Shown: positions 35,268-44,235, numbered from the stretch's first letter. The stretch: DNA of 64,000 nt from Shewanella zhangzhouensis (GCF_019457615.1 NZ_CP080414.1:1238501-1302500), one strand, 5' to 3'. A program made the numbers and translations. Notes: generated from the letters alone by a model not told the origin.

Positions 35268-35921
35268 ATGTTTACCGGGATCATTGAAGCCGTAGGCCAT
35301 TTAAGACGAATCGATCGCAAGGGCGATGATATTCGCCTGACGGTAGCAAGTGGCAAGCTGGATTTATCTGATGTGCGCCTTGGCGACAGTATTGCCACCA
35401 ATGGCGTGTGTCTGACCGTAGTGGAATGCCTTGCCGATGGTTATGTGGCTGATGTTTCAGCCGAAACGGTCAAGCTCACCGGTTTTGGCGAGTATCGCCC
35501 CGGCCAGGCGGTCAACCTGGAAAAGGCGGTTACCCCAACCACCCGCCTTGGTGGACACCTGGTCAGCGGCCACGTGGATGGCCGTGCGATTGTCGTCAGT
35601 CGCAGCCACCTGGGCAAAGCCATCGAGTTTTGGCTCGAAGCCCCCGCCGAACTTGCCCGCTACATAGCCCACAAGGGGTCGATTACCATCGATGGGGTGA
35701 GCCTCACCGTAAACGAGGTGGACGGCAGCCGTTTTCGCCTCACCATAGTGCCCCACACAGCCGGTGAAACCACCCTGATTGATTTGGCGGTGGGCGATAA
35801 GGTGAATCTCGAAGTCGACCAGATAGCCCGCTACCTGGAGCGCTTGATGCAACGCGGCGAAGAAACCGCGTCCGGCGGTGTAACCCTGGACTTGCTTGCC
35901 CGCAGCGGTTTTATGCGCTGA
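35268..35921 (+). CDS. ribE: Riboflavin synthase alpha subunit
   Basis: A 217-residue protein with the internal duplication of riboflavin synthase. The N-barrel starts MFTGIIEAVG with TNGVCLTV, and the C-barrel has GHVDGRAIV and IDGVSLTVNEV. It dismutates two lumazine molecules into riboflavin. The lumazine comes from RibH, three genes downstream in function. AGAGGA lies seven bases before ATG 35268. Confidence 0.96.
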   Translation: MFTGIIEAVGHLRRIDRKGDDIRLTVASGKLDLSDVRLGDSIATNGVCLTVVECLADGYVADVSAETVKLTGFGEYRPGQAVNLEKAVTPTTRLGGHLVSGHVDGRAIVVSRSHLGKAIEFWLEAPAELARYIAHKGSITIDGVSLTVNEVDGSRFRLTIVPHTAGETTLIDLAVGDKVNLEVDQIARYLERLMQRGEETASGGVTLDLLARSGFMR

Positions 35922-36031
35922 GCGCTGATGCGCCGGTCAGTCAAAGCACCGCTTTGTGCGTCCGGCCCTGTTTTTTGGCTCGCAGGCCGCTAAAATTCAC
36001 AACACTCTTAAAAGAAAATAAAGGTCTTACA

Positions 36032-37138
36032 ATGGCGCTACACAGTATCGAAGAAATCATCGAAGACATTCGTCAGGGCAAAATGGTTATTCTGATGGAC
36101 GATGAAGACAGGGAAAACGAAGGCGACCTGATTATGGCCGCCGAACTGGTGACCCCGGAAGCCATTAACTTTATGGCCACCTATGGCCGCGGCCTGATTT
36201 GTCAGACCATGACCCGTGCCCGTTGCCAGCAGCTCAATTTGCCGCTGATGGTCAGTAACAATAACGCCCAGTTCACCACCAACTTTACCGTATCCATCGA
36301 GGCCGCCAAGGGCGTGACCACAGGGATTAGCGCCCATGACCGCGCCGTGACCATCCAGGCCGCCGTGGCCAAAGATGCCAAGGCCGCTGATTTGGTGCAG
36401 CCCGGCCACATCTTCCCCTTGATGGCCCAGGAAGGTGGCGTGCTGACCCGCGCCGGCCACACCGAAGCGGGCTGCGACCTCGCGCGCTTGGCCGGTCTTG
36501 AACCTTCCGGCGTTATTGTGGAAATCCTCAATGAAGACGGCACCATGGCCCGTCGTCCGGACCTGGAAAAATTCTCCGAGAAGCACGGCATCAAGATTGG
36601 CACCATCGCCGATTTGATTGAGTATCGCAACAACACAGAAACCACAGTGGTGCGTGAAGCCAGTTGTAAACTGCCAACCCGTTTCGGCGAGTTTATGATG
36701 CACACCTTCCGCGACACCATCGACAATCAGCTGCACTATGCACTGGTCAAAGGTGACGTGAATGACAACTTGCTGGTGCGGGTGCACCTGACCAACACCT
36801 TCAACGATATCCTGCACTCAGAGCGGGATCAGGAGCGCTCCTGGCCGCTCGAGAAGGCCATGGCCCGTATCGGCAGTGAAGGTGGTGTGCTGGTAATCCT
36901 CGGTAACCACGAACACGACAGTGACATTCTGGCCAAGGTAAAAGCCTTTGAAGCGGAAGATCAGGGTCAGGCCGCCGCGCCCGCCAAGTGGCAGGGCACC
37001 TCACGACGCGTGGGTGTGGGCTCACAGATTCTGGCCTCCCTCGGGGTGCACAAGATGCGCCTTCTGAGTTCACCCAAGAAGTACCACTCACTGTCGGGCT
37101 TTGGTCTGGAAGTGACCGAGTACGTCGCGGGCGAGTAA
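36032..37138 (+). CDS. ribBX: RibBX: DHBP synthase with degenerate GTP cyclohydrolase II domain
   Basis: A 368-residue protein. Residues about 1-205 are 3,4-dihydroxy-2-butanone-4-phosphate synthase, with DDEDRENEGDL and HTEAGCDLARLAG intact. Residues about 206-368 have the GTP cyclohydrolase II fold, but the zinc-binding C-x10-C-x-C is gone. After the conserved VRVH (His252) the sequence reads LTNTFNDILHSERDQE, with Asn255 and acidic/polar residues in place of the cysteines. This matches the RibBX variant described for Shewanella, whose second half is not a working RibA. A separate ribA must therefore exist elsewhere. ATG 36032 is chosen by homology. Confidence 0.9.
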   Translation: MALHSIEEIIEDIRQGKMVILMDDEDRENEGDLIMAAELVTPEAINFMATYGRGLICQTMTRARCQQLNLPLMVSNNNAQFTTNFTVSIEAAKGVTTGISAHDRAVTIQAAVAKDAKAADLVQPGHIFPLMAQEGGVLTRAGHTEAGCDLARLAGLEPSGVIVEILNEDGTMARRPDLEKFSEKHGIKIGTIADLIEYRNNTETTVVREASCKLPTRFGEFMMHTFRDTIDNQLHYALVKGDVNDNLLVRVHLTNTFNDILHSERDQERSWPLEKAMARIGSEGGVLVILGNHEHDSDILAKVKAFEAEDQGQAAAPAKWQGTSRRVGVGSQILASLGVHKMRLLSSPKKYHSLSGFGLEVTEYVAGE

Positions 37139-37187
37139 GTAATTCACGATTTCAGTTAAATAGCATAGGGATTGGGGCAAAAGCCTG

Positions 37188-37196
37188 TGGTATGAT
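37188..37196 (+). promoter_or_regulatory. Extended -10 promoter candidate before ribH
   Basis: TGGTATGAT matches the extended -10 pattern, 75 bp before the ribH start, in the 133-bp ribBX-ribH gap. It would allow ribH-nusB to be expressed apart from the upstream rib genes. The -35 is poor. Confidence 0.4.
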
Positions 37197-37271
37197 AGCG
37201 CCACTTTTTGTCCCGGTCCGTCCGGGCGGATTGCACCAAGCCGGGTGCCTTAAGTTAAACCAGGTGAGAGA

Positions 37272-37748
37272 ATGCACATAGTAGAAGGTCATATCGAAGC
37301 CAAATCTGCCAAGGTGGCGATTGTGGTATCACGTTTCAACAGTTTTGTGGTTGAGAGCCTGCTGTCAGGCGCCATCGATACGCTCAAGCGTTTTGGTCAG
37401 GTCAGCGAAGACAACATCACTGTAGTGCGCGTTCCGGGCGCCTTCGAATTGCCGCTCGCTGCCAAGAAAGTTGCTGCCTCAGGCAAGTTTGACGGCATCA
37501 TTGCGCTGGGCGCCGTGATCCGTGGTGGTACTCCTCACTTTGACTTTGTTGCCGGTGAGTGCAACAAGGGACTGGCCCAGGTTTCTCTGGAATTCAACAC
37601 TCCAGTGTCTTTCGGTGTATTGACCACAGATACCATTGAGCAAGCCATTGAGCGCTCAGGTACCAAGGCCGGCAACAAGGGCGGTGAAGCTGCTCTGGGC
37701 CTGCTGGAAATGGTCAATGTACTTAATGCTATTGATAAAGAGCTGTAA
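37272..37748 (+). CDS. ribH: 6,7-dimethyl-8-ribityllumazine synthase
   Basis: A 158-residue lumazine synthase subunit. Active-site segments VSRFNSFVVESL, VPGAFELPLAAK, the GAVIRGGTPHFDFV loop with its catalytic histidine, and FGVLTTDTIEQA are present. It condenses the RibBX and RibD products. Ribosome-binding site CAGGTGAG lies before ATG 37272; nusB follows after 15 bp. Confidence 0.97.
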   Translation: MHIVEGHIEAKSAKVAIVVSRFNSFVVESLLSGAIDTLKRFGQVSEDNITVVRVPGAFELPLAAKKVAASGKFDGIIALGAVIRGGTPHFDFVAGECNKGLAQVSLEFNTPVSFGVLTTDTIEQAIERSGTKAGNKGGEAALGLLEMVNVLNAIDKEL

Positions 37749-37763
37749 TTAGTAGGAAAAATC

Positions 37764-38168
37764 ATGAAGCCTTCAGAGCGCCGTAAGGCCCGTCGCCTGG
37801 CGGTCCAAGCCATCTATTCCTGGCAACTGAGCGGCAATAACGTTGCCGATGTCGAGCACGAGTTCCTGACCGAACAAGAGCTGGACGGTGTCGATGTTGC
37901 TTACTTCCGGGAATTGTTTGCTGGCGCTGCAACCAAAACTGCACAGCTGGATGAAAAGCTGAACCCCCTGCTCGACCGTCCTCTCGAGGAAGTGTCGCCA
38001 GTAGAAAAAGCCATTTTGCGCTTGGCTGTCTACGAGCTGACTTTCCGCAAGGACGTGCCTTACAAGGTGGTGATCAACGAAGCCATCGAGCTGGCCAAAT
38101 CCTTCGGTGCCGAAGACGGACACAAGTTCGTTAACGGTATTCTGGATAAGCTGGTTGCACGCAACTAA
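37764..38168 (+). CDS. nusB: Transcription antitermination factor NusB
   Basis: A 134-residue all-helical RNA-binding protein that joins NusE in rRNA and lambda antitermination. The N-terminal basic patch SERRKARRLAVQAIYSWQLSG and the C-terminal DVPYKVVINEAIELAKSFG segment are diagnostic. The ribH-nusB-thiL-pgpA order is widely conserved in gammaproteobacteria. Confidence 0.97.
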   Translation: MKPSERRKARRLAVQAIYSWQLSGNNVADVEHEFLTEQELDGVDVAYFRELFAGAATKTAQLDEKLNPLLDRPLEEVSPVEKAILRLAVYELTFRKDVPYKVVINEAIELAKSFGAEDGHKFVNGILDKLVARN

Positions 38169-38175
38169 ATGACAG

Positions 38176-38199
38176 ACGGTGCCTGAGGGTGCCGTTTTT
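38176..38199 (+). terminator. Weak terminator-like hairpin after nusB
   Basis: ACGGTGCC-TGAG-GGTGCCGT forms an 8-bp stem with two G-U pairs, followed by TTTTTC. It lies eight bases past the nusB stop, so it may reduce read-through into thiL. Confidence 0.65.
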
Positions 38200-38264
38200 C
38201 ATTTTCGGGTGTTCATTTTTCAATGGGCTGGCGTGCCGACTTAAAGGCCGACGCCGGAGTGACA

Positions 38265-39224
38265 GTGAAAGAATTCCAACTTATCGATCAGTATTTCTGT
38301 GGCCGTGGCCCGGTGCGTCGGGATGTAAAACACGGTATTGGCGACGATTGTGCCCTGGTTCAACCGGCTGAGCACAAGCAGATTGCCATCTCCTGCGACA
38401 CCCTGATTGAAGGGGTGCATTTCTTCAACGATATGCCTGCCTGGGCTCTGGGCTACAAGGCCCTTGCCGTGAACCTGTCAGACCTGGCCGCCATGGGCGC
38501 CGAGCCGGCCTGGTTTACTCTGGGGCTCAGTTTACCCTCTGTGGATGAAAGCTGGCTTGCTGCCTTCAGCGAAGGCCTGTTTGAAGCCGCCGAATATTAT
38601 GGCATCGCGCTGATTGGCGGCGATACTACCCAAAGCCCGGTGAAGGTCATTGCCGTTACCATTAATGGGCAGGTGCCGGAAGGCAAGGCGCTGACACGCT
38701 ATGGTGCCCGCAGCGGTGACTGGATTTATGTCACAGGTTCTCTTGGTGACTCGGCGTTGGGTTTGGATATCCTCAGAGGACGTCAGCAGAGTCGCCCCGA
38801 GTACAGTGAGTACCTGATTGAACGTCATTACCGACCAACACCCAGGGTGCTTGCCGGCCAGTCTTTGCGTGGCCTGGCATCCAGTGCCATCGACCTGTCT
38901 GACGGCTTGATGTCTGATCTTGGTCATGTGCTCAAGGCGTCCAACGTGGGTGCCTACATTGAAGTGGAAAAATTGCCGTTATCAAAGGCGATGAAGGACT
39001 CGGTGCCGCTCGAGCAGGCGCTGGGCTATGCGCTCACCGGTGGCGAAGACTATGAGCTGCTCTTTACCGTGCCAGAGGCGCAGCGCGGCGCACTTGAAAT
39101 TGCGCTGGCCAATGCCGGGGTGAAGTTTTTCCGCATCGGACAAATCACTGCGGGCAGCAACCTCAAGCTGACCCACAACGGTGAGCCATTTACACCGATG
39201 AACAAAGGTTTTGAGCATTTCTGA
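38265..39224 (+). CDS. thiL: Thiamine-monophosphate kinase
   Basis: A kinase of about 319 residues that phosphorylates thiamine monophosphate to thiamine diphosphate. Conserved blocks are GIGDDCALV, SCDTLIEGVHF, YKALAVNLSDLAAMGA, GGDTTQSP, AIDLSDGLMSDLGH and GGEDYELLF. I start at GTG 38265, with GGAG five bases upstream, giving VKEFQLIDQYF, the family's usual N-terminus. An upstream ATG at 38223 adds 14 residues without homology. The stop overlaps the pgpA start by one base (TGATG). Confidence 0.94.
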   Translation: MKEFQLIDQYFCGRGPVRRDVKHGIGDDCALVQPAEHKQIAISCDTLIEGVHFFNDMPAWALGYKALAVNLSDLAAMGAEPAWFTLGLSLPSVDESWLAAFSEGLFEAAEYYGIALIGGDTTQSPVKVIAVTINGQVPEGKALTRYGARSGDWIYVTGSLGDSALGLDILRGRQQSRPEYSEYLIERHYRPTPRVLAGQSLRGLASSAIDLSDGLMSDLGHVLKASNVGAYIEVEKLPLSKAMKDSVPLEQALGYALTGGEDYELLFTVPEAQRGALEIALANAGVKFFRIGQITAGSNLKLTHNGEPFTPMNKGFEHF

Positions 39225-39721
39225 TGGGTTGGCGCAGTCAAGATGAGGCGCTGTCGCGCCTGTCATTAAAGAATCCCTGGCATTTTCTTGCCCTTGGCTT
39301 TGGCAGTGGCTTGGCCAAAAAGGCCCCCGGCACTTTTGGCACCCTGGCCGCCATACCTTTGTATCTGCTGTTAAGCCCTCTGCCGCTGATTTGGTACTTA
39401 CTTGCCACCCTGATAGCGGTGTTTGCCGGTATTTACATCTGCGACAGGGCCTCCAAAGACATGGGCGTGCATGACCATGGCGCCATTGTCTGGGATGAAG
39501 TGGCGGGTCTTCTTATCACCATGATTGCGGCACCCGCTGGTATTGTCTGGCTGGTGGCAGGCTTCGTCCTGTTTCGCATCTTCGACATTCTGAAACCCTG
39601 GCCTATCCGTGTGCTGGATGCCAGGGTGCACGGCGGCTTGGGTATCATGGCCGACGACGTGCTCGCCGGACTATTTGCCCTGTGCTGCCTGCAGGGGCTT
39701 GCCTATTTGTTTGCAGGTTGA
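39224..39721 (+). CDS. pgpA: Phosphatidylglycerophosphatase A
   Basis: A 165-residue inner-membrane phosphatase that makes phosphatidylglycerol from its phosphate precursor. Helices lie around residues 45-70 and 100-120, and the family motifs GFGSGLAKKAPGTFGT, VWDEVAGLLI and RIFDILKPWPI are intact. Last gene of the nusB-thiL-pgpA run. Its stop codon lies within a 22-bp tandem duplication. Confidence 0.95.
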   Translation: MGWRSQDEALSRLSLKNPWHFLALGFGSGLAKKAPGTFGTLAAIPLYLLLSPLPLIWYLLATLIAVFAGIYICDRASKDMGVHDHGAIVWDEVAGLLITMIAAPAGIVWLVAGFVLFRIFDILKPWPIRVLDARVHGGLGIMADDVLAGLFALCCLQGLAYLFAG

Positions 39722-39755
39722 GCACCGCGGCTCTGCAGGTTGAGCACCGCGGCTC
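39712..39755. repeat. 22-bp perfect tandem duplication over the pgpA stop
   Basis: The unit TGCAGGTTGAGCACCGCGGCTC occurs at 39712-39733 and again, without change, at 39734-39755. The first copy encodes the last residues and stop of pgpA. It looks like a recent slippage duplication. Confidence 0.9.
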
Positions 39756-39903
39756 TGCGGGCTCGCGCCTTTCTCTCTTTTTGATGCCATCGGGGCTATG
39801 CTTAAAGGGCACTGGTTTTTAAAGACAGTGGACAAACAGGCTCAGGCTCTTCTAAAGGACTGACATTTTAAGCACTCCAGATACTGAGCCTTGGGAGTCG
39901 CTT

Positions 39904-41511
39904 ATGTTCAATAGGTTGTTCGGCCCCGCGGTGTTCCGGTTTCAGGCCTCGATTGCCCGGTCTGTCACCTCGATTGTCCGGCTTGGGGCCTCGGTAATCG
40001 GGCTGTTTATATTATTGCTCCCTCTGCTGCTCGGCGGTTTGAGCTCTGCTGTGGCGGCACGCCCTCCTGCTGCTTTTTCCTCCGGATTTATCTTAAGCGA
40101 CGCCAATATCGCCAACATTGCAGGTATCACGCCTGTATCAGGTCGCGGCATCGACTCAAACCATTCTGCTGACTCCGCCGCTCAAGTTGCTTCATACCCA
40201 AATGCGGGAGCCCAGGACCTCAATGGGGCTGTGGCGCCTGTGTGGCTGCTGGAGGTAAAAGGGGCTATTGGGCCCGGGGTCGCCGACTATCTTATCCGTA
40301 CCCTGACCAAGGCGCACAAGCAGGCCGTACCTCCCCAATTACTCTTGCTCACCCTGGATACCCCCGGGGGGCTGGTGGCAAGCCTCAGAGATATTAATCA
40401 GGCCATACTCGCCTCTGAAATTCCGGTAGCCTGCCTGGTGTATCCCGCCGGTGCCCGTGCAGCCAGTGCAGGAACCTATATGCTGTACGCCTGTCATCTG
40501 GCAGCGATGGCGCCCACCACCAGTTTGGGGGCCGCGACTCCGGTACAACTCGGGCCGCCAATGGGGGGCGAAGAGAAGAATAAGGAAGGTGAACAGTCGG
40601 GAGCATCGGATATGGAGCGCAAGGTGCTTAACGATGCAGTGGCTTATATCAAGACGCTGGCAGAGCTGAGAGGGCGAAACGCTGAGTGGGGCGAGCTGGC
40701 GGTGCGCGAGGCCGCTACTGCCACAGCGTCTGAGGCGCTGGCGTTGGGGGTGATAGATTTGATTGCCACCGACCCCAAAGCCTTGCTTGAGGTCATTGAT
40801 GGTCGCCAGTTTATGGTAAATGGCACACGCCATGTATTGAATACCAGCACGGCTGAGGTGCTGGATACCAGGCCCGATTGGCGCGCGACTTTTTTAAGCA
40901 CTATTACCAATCCCAATGTGGCCTATGTGCTGATGATGCTGGGTATCTATGGCTTGCTGCTGGAATTTTACAGCCCGGGCATTGGTATCTCGGGTGTGGT
41001 GGGGGCTATCTGTTTGCTGGTTGCCATGTTTGCCCTGCAAATGCTGCCAATAAATTATGCCGGAGCGGGACTGCTGTTATTGGGGATTGGTTTGTTGGTG
41101 GCCGAATCTTTGGTGCCAAGTTTTGGCATCCTGGGGTTTGGTGGGGTAGTGGCTTTCGTGCTCGGTTCAGTCCTTCTTATCGACAGTGAGTTGGATGCTT
41201 TTCGCATAGCCTGGCCGGTGATCCTGGCACTGGCCCTGGCGAGTGCGCTGTTCTTTGCTTTGCTGTTATCCCTGCTCTTTAAACAGCGCCACAGTGCTGT
41301 GGTCAGTGGGACTGAGGCCATGCTGGGTGCCAGGGCACAGGTGCTGGAGGGTTTTCCCGGTAAAGGCCAGGTGCTCTTAATGGGAGAGCGTTGGCAGGGC
41401 CACAGTGAGCAGGCGCTGAAGCCCGGAACCTGGGTCAGGGTAGAGTCAATCACCGGGCTCTTGCTGGAGCTTGGTCCGCTGGATGAATCTAAGGAGAAAC
41501 AAGATGAATGA
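39904..41511 (+). CDS. NfeD-family membrane-bound serine protease (ClpP class)
   Basis: A 535-residue protein. A basic N-terminus and signal-like helix (about residues 25-51) precede an S49/ClpP-class protease domain. The nucleophile Ser188 lies in ARAASAGTYML and the probable general base Lys240 in ERKVLND, and LDTPGGLV forms the oxyanion loop. A cluster of about five transmembrane helices (about 325-460) and a C-terminal NfeD beta-barrel domain follow. Between the signal and the protease lies an unusual 55-residue Ala/Ser/Asn-rich spacer. It overlaps the slipin gene by 8 bp; this pair probably controls membrane protein quality. Confidence 0.9.
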   Translation: MFNRLFGPAVFRFQASIARSVTSIVRLGASVIGLFILLLPLLLGGLSSAVAARPPAAFSSGFILSDANIANIAGITPVSGRGIDSNHSADSAAQVASYPNAGAQDLNGAVAPVWLLEVKGAIGPGVADYLIRTLTKAHKQAVPPQLLLLTLDTPGGLVASLRDINQAILASEIPVACLVYPAGARAASAGTYMLYACHLAAMAPTTSLGAATPVQLGPPMGGEEKNKEGEQSGASDMERKVLNDAVAYIKTLAELRGRNAEWGELAVREAATATASEALALGVIDLIATDPKALLEVIDGRQFMVNGTRHVLNTSTAEVLDTRPDWRATFLSTITNPNVAYVLMMLGIYGLLLEFYSPGIGISGVVGAICLLVAMFALQMLPINYAGAGLLLLGIGLLVAESLVPSFGILGFGGVVAFVLGSVLLIDSELDAFRIAWPVILALALASALFFALLLSLLFKQRHSAVVSGTEAMLGARAQVLEGFPGKGQVLLMGERWQGHSEQALKPGTWVRVESITGLLLELGPLDESKEKQDE

Positions 41512-42286
41512 GGTTATCTCAAGTCTGCAGGTTTCTTTCAGCCTTCTGATGTTGCTGTTAGTGCTGTTAATTATTTCGATGTTCCGCATCCTGCGTGAAT
41601 ATGAGCGGGCTGTGGTTTTTATGCTGGGGCGTTTTTACCGTGTCAAAGGACCCGGGCTTATCATAGTTATCCCTGTGATCCAGCAAATGGTGCGGGTCGA
41701 CTTACGCACCGTGGTGATGGATGTGCCATCTCAGGATGTCATCAGCCGCGACAATGTGTCTGTGAGGGTGAATGCGGTGCTCTACTTCCGGGTTGTCGAT
41801 CCCAAGAAGGCCATTATCAACGTGGAAGACTTTTTGAGCGCGACCAGTCAGCTCGCCCAGACCACCCTGAGATCGGTTTTGGGGCAGCATGAGCTGGATG
41901 AGATGCTGGCCAACCGCGACATGCTGAATGCCGATATCCAGCGGATATTGGACTCGCATACGGACATCTGGGGGATTAAGGTCGCCAATGTGGAAATTAA
42001 ACATGTCGACCTCAATGAAACCATGATCCGGGCCATCGCCCGCCAGGCCGAAGCCGAGCGGGAGCGGCGCGCCAAGGTGATTCATGCCCTGGGTGAGCTT
42101 GAAGCGTCGGAGCAATTGGTTGCCGCTGCGGCCAAGTTATCCCAGGAGCCGAACGCCTTACTGCTGCGTTATCTGCAAACCCTGACGGAAGTCGCCGGCG
42201 AAAATAACTCCACCATACTCTTCCCCCTGCCGATTGAACTGCTCAATCATCTCAGCGGGTTAACATCGTCAAAGACGCCGCAATAA
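41504..42286 (+). CDS. Slipin (SPFH/stomatin-family) membrane protein
   Basis: A 260-residue protein with one N-terminal membrane helix (about residues 8-27), an SPFH domain (starting RILREYERAVVFMLGRF) and a C-terminal coiled coil (RQAEAERERRAKVIHALGEL). Slipins form membrane microdomain scaffolds and are cleaved by their partner NfeD proteases in archaeal homologues. The start ATG 41504 lies inside the end of the NfeD gene and follows AAGGAG by eight bases. Confidence 0.92.
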   Translation: MNEVISSLQVSFSLLMLLLVLLIISMFRILREYERAVVFMLGRFYRVKGPGLIIVIPVIQQMVRVDLRTVVMDVPSQDVISRDNVSVRVNAVLYFRVVDPKKAIINVEDFLSATSQLAQTTLRSVLGQHELDEMLANRDMLNADIQRILDSHTDIWGIKVANVEIKHVDLNETMIRAIARQAEAERERRAKVIHALGELEASEQLVAAAAKLSQEPNALLLRYLQTLTEVAGENNSTILFPLPIELLNHLSGLTSSKTPQ

Positions 42287-42287
42287 A

Positions 42288-44105
42288 CTACTGAGCGTCT
42301 GTTGGTGGTAGATTGCCGCAGAGTGTATTCCAGCTGATCAGGGCCTCAGGATTGCCGTTTTTGGCGCTGATATAGGTATTCAACTTGATGGCGATGGGGC
42401 TTTGCTGCTCGGGCTCCGTGGAGGTAGGCACTTCTATGAGATGCAACCCACCCCGGGTGGCTACTTCCAGCGCCTCATAGAGGCGGTCCACAGACTGGCA
42501 CTGATGATATTCGCCGCCGTATGCGCCAATCAGTTTTGCCACATCAAACCTGAGATCGTTGCAGGCGTAAATGGGGGCGTCACCGCACTTACCGAGGTGA
42601 AAGACATTGTTGCGCATATACAAAATGATGAGGTTCGCATTCTGTTTTTGAAGATTAATCAACTCATTACACTGAAAATTAAAACCCCCATCGCCGGTGA
42701 GCAAGAGTATCGGCTGTGGGCTTCCTTTGCCATTGAGTTCGTCAGCGATGGCTCGGGCGTAGGGCAGGCTGGTGCCCATAGCTGCATACCAGGGGTTGGC
42801 GAGAAAACTGCGGCCCACATCTGAGCCCCTGGCTTCCAAAGCAAAGGCCGCGAAAAGAGCGTTACCCACCTCAGGTACCAGAATAAAGTCCTTCCCGGCT
42901 GCGCGCTGAAATTGGTTGATGGCCTCTGCAAGGTTGGCATATCCCAGGGGCGATGAGGTATCAGGAGCCAGTGCTTCGAAAAGGTCTTTATCCTGATTGA
43001 ACAGAGCCAGGTTACGTATCGGCAGGTTAGCCATCTCCAGTGCGTCCATCACCGCCTGTAAATCCAACTCCCAGCGGGCAGTGCCTTTCAGCAGCGTCTT
43101 ATTTGGATGTGTGTCGATGGCATGGGTGCCGCTGGCGAAGGCATTGTTGGTGTCTGAGTCATAGATGGCGGTGCCAAACTCAAGCACGTAATCCACGTTT
43201 TCTTCGATATATGCCTGGCCACGGCATTGGCTGAATACCCCATTATATGCCCCCATGCACAAGGGATGAGACTCATCGACCATGCCCTTGGCAAACCAGC
43301 TGGTGGCGTAGGGCAGCCCCAGGCGCTGGCAAAAATGCACAATACGCTGAAGCAAGGCCGTGTTCATTCGCAGGCGCTCCCCCAGATAGACCAAGGGATG
43401 CCTGGCTCTCACCAGACGACTGCAAATATCGTCGGCGATGAGTCCTGCGCCTGCCAGATCCAGCCGGGTCGTGGCATTTAACTCATCAAGATTCTGGGGA
43501 AGTCGCAGGCTCTGTGTTGGCTGTTTAACGAGATCCCGCGGCACTTCGATATACACGGGCTGGCGGGTTTGCACCGCCTCGCACACAAGTTCAAAAAACC
43601 TTGCGGCTGCCACATTGGGTTGTCCCTGATGGCGCTGTCCCTGCAGCCGCTCGGCTCGAATTCCCAGTGCCTTAAAGGCATTGAGCGCCGCATTGAGGTC
43701 GGTATGCCAGCCAGACCCCGGGTGCACAGTATGGTGCAGGGCATGGCCGTGTATTTCATTTTCACCGGGGGCGCCAGATAAGAAAATCACCGGCAGGCCC
43801 TCGGTACGGGCGAGAGCCGCGGCACTGACACAGGGCAGGCTTCCCACTGTGTAGGTTGTGAGACAGGCGCCCAAACCGGTCAGCTCAGCCTGTGCACAGG
43901 CACTGAATCCGGCGTGCATTTCGTTACTGGAAGGCAGTACCTGCAGCGGACCATCGAGGGCATTGATAAGGTTTGCCACAAAATCGCCGCCGACCCCATA
44001 GAGGCGCTTCAAACCAAAAAAACACAGGATGTCGCAAAGGCTTTGTCCCAGGCTGGGAAGTTGTTCACTGTATGCCTGGCCCAGATTTTGAGAAATAGAA
44101 GTCAT
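42288..44105 (-). CDS. Thiamine-diphosphate enzyme of the pyruvate/indolepyruvate decarboxylase type
   Basis: A 605-residue ThDP enzyme with the usual three domains. The N-terminal PYR domain has the cofactor-activating Glu62 (NEMHAGF), Asp41 in GGDF and the His124-His125 pair (HALHHTVH) of pyruvate decarboxylases. The C-terminal PP domain has GDGG (471-474) and the NN pair (499-500). The glutamate that follows NN by six residues in pyruvate decarboxylases (NNYGYTIE) appears here as lysine 506, so the reaction may differ. Candidates are a 2-oxo-acid decarboxylase or carboligase. It stands alone, convergent with the slipin gene; no substrate clue comes from neighbours. Confidence 0.75.
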   Translation of the reverse strand: MTSISQNLGQAYSEQLPSLGQSLCDILCFFGLKRLYGVGGDFVANLINALDGPLQVLPSSNEMHAGFSACAQAELTGLGACLTTYTVGSLPCVSAAALARTEGLPVIFLSGAPGENEIHGHALHHTVHPGSGWHTDLNAALNAFKALGIRAERLQGQRHQGQPNVAAARFFELVCEAVQTRQPVYIEVPRDLVKQPTQSLRLPQNLDELNATTRLDLAGAGLIADDICSRLVRARHPLVYLGERLRMNTALLQRIVHFCQRLGLPYATSWFAKGMVDESHPLCMGAYNGVFSQCRGQAYIEENVDYVLEFGTAIYDSDTNNAFASGTHAIDTHPNKTLLKGTARWELDLQAVMDALEMANLPIRNLALFNQDKDLFEALAPDTSSPLGYANLAEAINQFQRAAGKDFILVPEVGNALFAAFALEARGSDVGRSFLANPWYAAMGTSLPYARAIADELNGKGSPQPILLLTGDGGFNFQCNELINLQKQNANLIILYMRNNVFHLGKCGDAPIYACNDLRFDVAKLIGAYGGEYHQCQSVDRLYEALEVATRGGLHLIEVPTSTEPEQQSPIAIKLNTYISAKNGNPEALISWNTLCGNLPPTDAQ

Positions 44106-44208
44106 AAGTTATCCGCCGCGAAGGGGCAAGGCGATTGCCCAACAAATGCTCGCAGCTTATGACCGAGACGGCTTACGGATGTTGATGTGGATCATTTGCG
44201 GTGCATCT

Positions 44209-44235
44209 GCCCGGATAACTCGCTGTCATCCGGGC
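44209..44235. repeat. Inverted repeat between the ThDP enzyme gene and recN
   Basis: GCCCGGAT / ATCCGGGC with an 11-nt loop, in the 197-bp gap that follows recN and precedes the ThDP gene (both minus strand). It lacks a T-run, so it may be an operator for the ThDP gene or a weak terminator of recN. Confidence 0.35.

Noticed and set aside
35922..36031. Possible FMN riboswitch before ribBX
   Set aside because: The gap is only about 110 bp and has none of the conserved RFN-element blocks. The same holds for the regions before ribD and ribH.
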